A stretch of DNA of 6,660 nucleotides from Methanosphaera sp. rholeuAM74 (GTDB taxonomy: Archaea; Methanobacteriota; Methanobacteria; Methanobacteriales; Methanobacteriaceae), in assembly GCA_003266075.1 (NCBI GenBank), contig MUZZ01000044.1, positions 15,710 through 22,369 of the forward strand. Direction: 5' to 3'. The position numbers were made by a program, and so were the translations under genes. This document shows positions 4,715 to 6,660 of the stretch, piece by piece. Position 1 is the stretch's first letter. Every line of letters starts with the position of its first letter. The notes below the pieces were generated by a model. It ran no database searches. It was not told the origin of the DNA and worked only from the letters and a program-made list of their open reading frames with translations.

Positions 4715-5560
4715 ATGACTAAAACAACAAAAATACTTACAATCCAAGACATATCATGTTACGGGCAGTGTTCAATAACAGTAGCACTACCAATAATATC
4801 AGCCTTTGGAATAGAAACAGCAGTCCTACCCTCAGCAGTACTATCCACTCACACGGCAGGATTCACAGATTACACCTTCAGGGATTTAACTGAAGACCTC
4901 CCAGCAATACAAGAACACTGGGAAAAGGAAGAAATATACTTTGACGCCATATACACAGGATACATAGGCTCAATAAAACAACTAGACTACATAAAGGACA
5001 TAATAAAATCAAGACTCAAAGAAAATGGAAAAGTCTTCGTTGATCCAGCAATGGCAGACTATGGCGAATTCTATTATGGCTTCGACCAGGAATTTGCAGA
5101 TAAAATGGGCAAACTATGTAAACTAGGAGACTACGTTCTACCAAACACCACAGAGGCATGCTACCTCTTACACAGGAAATGGAAGCCAGACTTTACCAAA
5201 GATGAAATGACAGAAATAGCTGAAAAACTATCCGATTTCACTAAAAAGTACGTAATACTAAAAGGAGACACACATAAAAAAGACCAACTCGGAATGCTAG
5301 TATCGGATAAAACCTCTTCAGACATACAATTCGTATACAATGACAGGATAGACCACCTATCACATGGAACAGGTGATGTATTCGCATCAGCATTCGTAGG
5401 CTCATCCATGATAGGTAAAACCCCAACATCAAGTGCGAAAATTGCAGGGGAATTCACTAAAAAAGCGATAGAAGAAACCGTGGATGATGAAACACACGGC
5501 TACGGTGTTAAATTTGAACGAGTACTACCTAGCCTACATGATTTAATCCAGAAATATTAA
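4715..5560 (+). CDS. Pyridoxamine kinase-like (PdxY/PdxK) ribokinase-fold enzyme
   Basis: Encodes 281 aa, the usual length for PfkB/ribokinase-fold B6-vitamer kinases, which phosphorylate pyridoxal, pyridoxamine or pyridoxine with ATP in vitamin B6 salvage. Visible motifs: IQDISCYGQCSITVALPIIS (10-29); the long conserved run PSAVLSTHTAGFTDYTFRDLT (39-59), very like pyridoxamine kinases of gut bacteria; FDAIYTGYIGS; VDPAMADYGEFY (109-120); LPNTTEACYLL; KGD; and the ATP-site/catalytic HGTGDVFAS (217-225) with the expected catalytic Asp at 221. No expected motif seems absent. Hydroxymethylpyrimidine kinase is a related alternative but fits the N-terminal motif less well. It has its own TATA box and GGTGA site and looks monocistronic, flanked by T-tracts. 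Whether pyridoxamine is the real substrate is inferred from family likeness. Confidence 0.88.
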   Translation: MTKTTKILTIQDISCYGQCSITVALPIISAFGIETAVLPSAVLSTHTAGFTDYTFRDLTEDLPAIQEHWEKEEIYFDAIYTGYIGSIKQLDYIKDIIKSRLKENGKVFVDPAMADYGEFYYGFDQEFADKMGKLCKLGDYVLPNTTEACYLLHRKWKPDFTKDEMTEIAEKLSDFTKKYVILKGDTHKKDQLGMLVSDKTSSDIQFVYNDRIDHLSHGTGDVFASAFVGSSMIGKTPTSSAKIAGEFTKKAIEETVDDETHGYGVKFERVLPSLHDLIQKY

Positions 5561-5574
5561 AATACCATATATAA

Positions 5575-5617
5575 TCTTCTCTTTTATCAATACCCCACAT
5601 ATTCATTCCTTCTTTTT
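5575..5617 (+). terminator. T-rich terminator after the kinase gene
   Basis: Pyrimidine-rich T runs at 5575-5586 (TCTTCTCTTTTA) and 5606-5617 (ending in five T's) follow the kinase stop within 60 bases, before the next gene. No hairpin is visible. Confidence 0.45.
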
Positions 5618-5647
5618 AAACGAATAATTCGAATACCCACCTTTTGC

Positions 5648-5659
5648 ATAAAAAAAATA
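5648..5659 (+). promoter_or_regulatory. Possible TATA box of the aldo/keto reductase gene
   Basis: ATAAAAAAAATA lies about 35 bases before the ATG at 5689, predicting a leader of about 10 bases or less. The absence of any Shine-Dalgarno before that ATG fits a near-leaderless transcript. An alternative box is CTTTTTAAA at 5612-5620. Confidence 0.25.
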
Positions 5660-5688
5660 CTTCAAAAAGAAAAAACAAATAATATAAT

Positions 5689-6660
5689 ATGAATTACAGA
5701 AAATTAGGAAAAACCGGAATCAAGGCATCAATACTTGGATTTGGTGCAATGAGGCTACCACTTAACTCACAAAACCCCGAAGACATAGACATCAAAGAAA
5801 CCAAGTTAATGCTGGACTACGCAGTAGAACATGGAATCAACATATTTGACACAGCACTAGTATACCATACCACAGACAGATCAAAGCCAGGAAAAAGCGA
5901 AACAACACTAGGAAAACTACTAAACACGGGATATCATGAAAAGATGCATATCTCCACCAAGATGCCGTCATGGAACATAACCTCATGGGAATACTTCGAC
6001 AAGACACTCGACCTACAACTGGAAAGATTGCAGACAGACCAGATAGAACTATTCTACATCCACTCCATCAAGGATACATACTACCAACAAATAAAAGACT
6101 CTGGACTCTACGAATTTATTGACAGAGCATTAGACGATGGAAGAATTAAACATCCATGCTTTTCAACGCACGGTTCATTAGAACTACTAAACCAGATACT
6201 CGAGGACTACGATAAATGGAAGTGTGTACTAACACAACTAAACTACCTAGACGAAGAAGACAATACAGGCTTAGAAGGAGTAAGGACAATACACAAGAAA
6301 AAGATCGCCACAATGATAATGGAACCCCTAAGGGGAGGACAACTAGTACAAAAGCAACCCCAACAAGTACAAGAACTATTTGACAAATCAGCTAAGGACT
6401 ACACACCAATAGAATGGGCTTTCAACTACCTCTGGGATAAAAGCGAAGTTGACTGCGTACTAAGTGGGATGAACAATCTCCAACAAGTAAAAGAAAACAT
6501 AGAAACAGCAGATAAATACCATGATGGAATGCTTGATGAAGCCGACCACCAGACACTAAGACAAGTCAGGACAGAGTATGATAAACTGCAGAACATACCA
6601 TGCACGGCTTGTAACTACTGTATGCCATGCCCATTCGGAGTAAACATACCAAAATGCTTC
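5689..6660 (+). CDS. Aldo/keto reductase with C-terminal [4Fe-4S] motif, 3' end beyond window
   Basis: 324 codons stay open to the window edge. The N-terminus MNYRKLGKTGIKASILGFGAM is typical of the aldo/keto reductase superfamily (NAD(P)H-linked carbonyl reduction). The catalytic tetrad is visible: Asp54 and Tyr59 (FDTALVY), Lys91 (STK) and His125 (FYIHS). The C-terminal part adds CTACNYCMPCPFGVNIPKC with Cys at 305, 308, 311, 314 and 323, as in the oxidoreductase subfamily that carries a ferredoxin-like cluster, so electrons may come from or go to ferredoxin. Relatives are about 370-390 aa, so some 50-60 residues probably lie past the edge. The gene is preceded by T-tracts and no Shine-Dalgarno; the start is fixed by the family N-terminus. 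Substrate unknown. Codons are A/C-rich, as in pheT. Confidence 0.93.
   Translation, partial: MNYRKLGKTGIKASILGFGAMRLPLNSQNPEDIDIKETKLMLDYAVEHGINIFDTALVYHTTDRSKPGKSETTLGKLLNTGYHEKMHISTKMPSWNITSWEYFDKTLDLQLERLQTDQIELFYIHSIKDTYYQQIKDSGLYEFIDRALDDGRIKHPCFSTHGSLELLNQILEDYDKWKCVLTQLNYLDEEDNTGLEGVRTIHKKKIATMIMEPLRGGQLVQKQPQQVQELFDKSAKDYTPIEWAFNYLWDKSEVDCVLSGMNNLQQVKENIETADKYHDGMLDEADHQTLRQVRTEYDKLQNIPCTACNYCMPCPFGVNIPKCF

Noticed and set aside
5161..5457. Antisense open frames within the kinase gene
   Set aside because: They lie wholly opposite conserved ribokinase-fold motifs and encode low-complexity, Ser/Leu-rich sequence with no recognised motif.
1..6660. CRISPR array, transposon ends, tRNA or rRNA genes
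   Set aside because: No regularly spaced repeats, transposase-like coding sequence or tRNA cloverleaf pattern was found on reading both strands by eye.

Overview
The window looks like a chromosomal segment from an AT-rich methanogenic archaeon, most likely of the order Methanobacteriales (Methanosphaera or a relative). Three things point that way: a short archaeal/eukaryotic-type phenylalanyl-tRNA synthetase beta chain (558 aa, against roughly 800 in bacteria); a one-domain regulator beginning MKPPCEIVVWYV, as in the archaeal COG2522 family; and archaeal-style signals (AT-rich TATA boxes, GGTGA/GGAGG ribosome-binding sites, T-tract terminators). The genus is an inference from gene content and base use; there is no rRNA here to settle it.

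Layout. Positions 1-1290 hold the end of a sugar-nucleotide operon: the C-terminal part of a GDP-mannose 4,6-dehydratase-like enzyme, then rfbC (dTDP-4-dehydrorhamnose 3,5-epimerase) 24 bases later. Together they suggest deoxysugar synthesis for surface glycans. Positions 1424-2134 carry two minus-strand genes: a very small two-helix membrane protein and a helix-turn-helix regulator with a Cys/His cluster. A 314-base divergent intergenic region follows, containing a 24-bp near-perfect inverted repeat over the regulator's predicted transcription start. Positions 2449-4519 hold a histidine-rich small membrane protein of unknown function and, 40 bases on, pheT. Positions 4715-5560 encode a pyridoxamine-kinase-like enzyme with its own promoter. 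From 5689 to the window end runs an aldo/keto reductase with a C-terminal Cys cluster typical of a [4Fe-4S] site; it has no stop before the edge.

The genes do not form one pathway. They read as a junction between a surface-sugar operon, a small regulatory/unknown block, and housekeeping or salvage genes (translation, vitamin B6 salvage, redox). Base use changes across the window: gmd-like/rfbC show little strand skew, whereas pheT, the kinase and the reductase are extremely A- and C-rich on the coding strand. I see no CRISPR array, tRNA, rRNA, transposase or phage gene. The least explained items are the histidine-rich membrane protein upstream of pheT and the regulator with its candidate operator.
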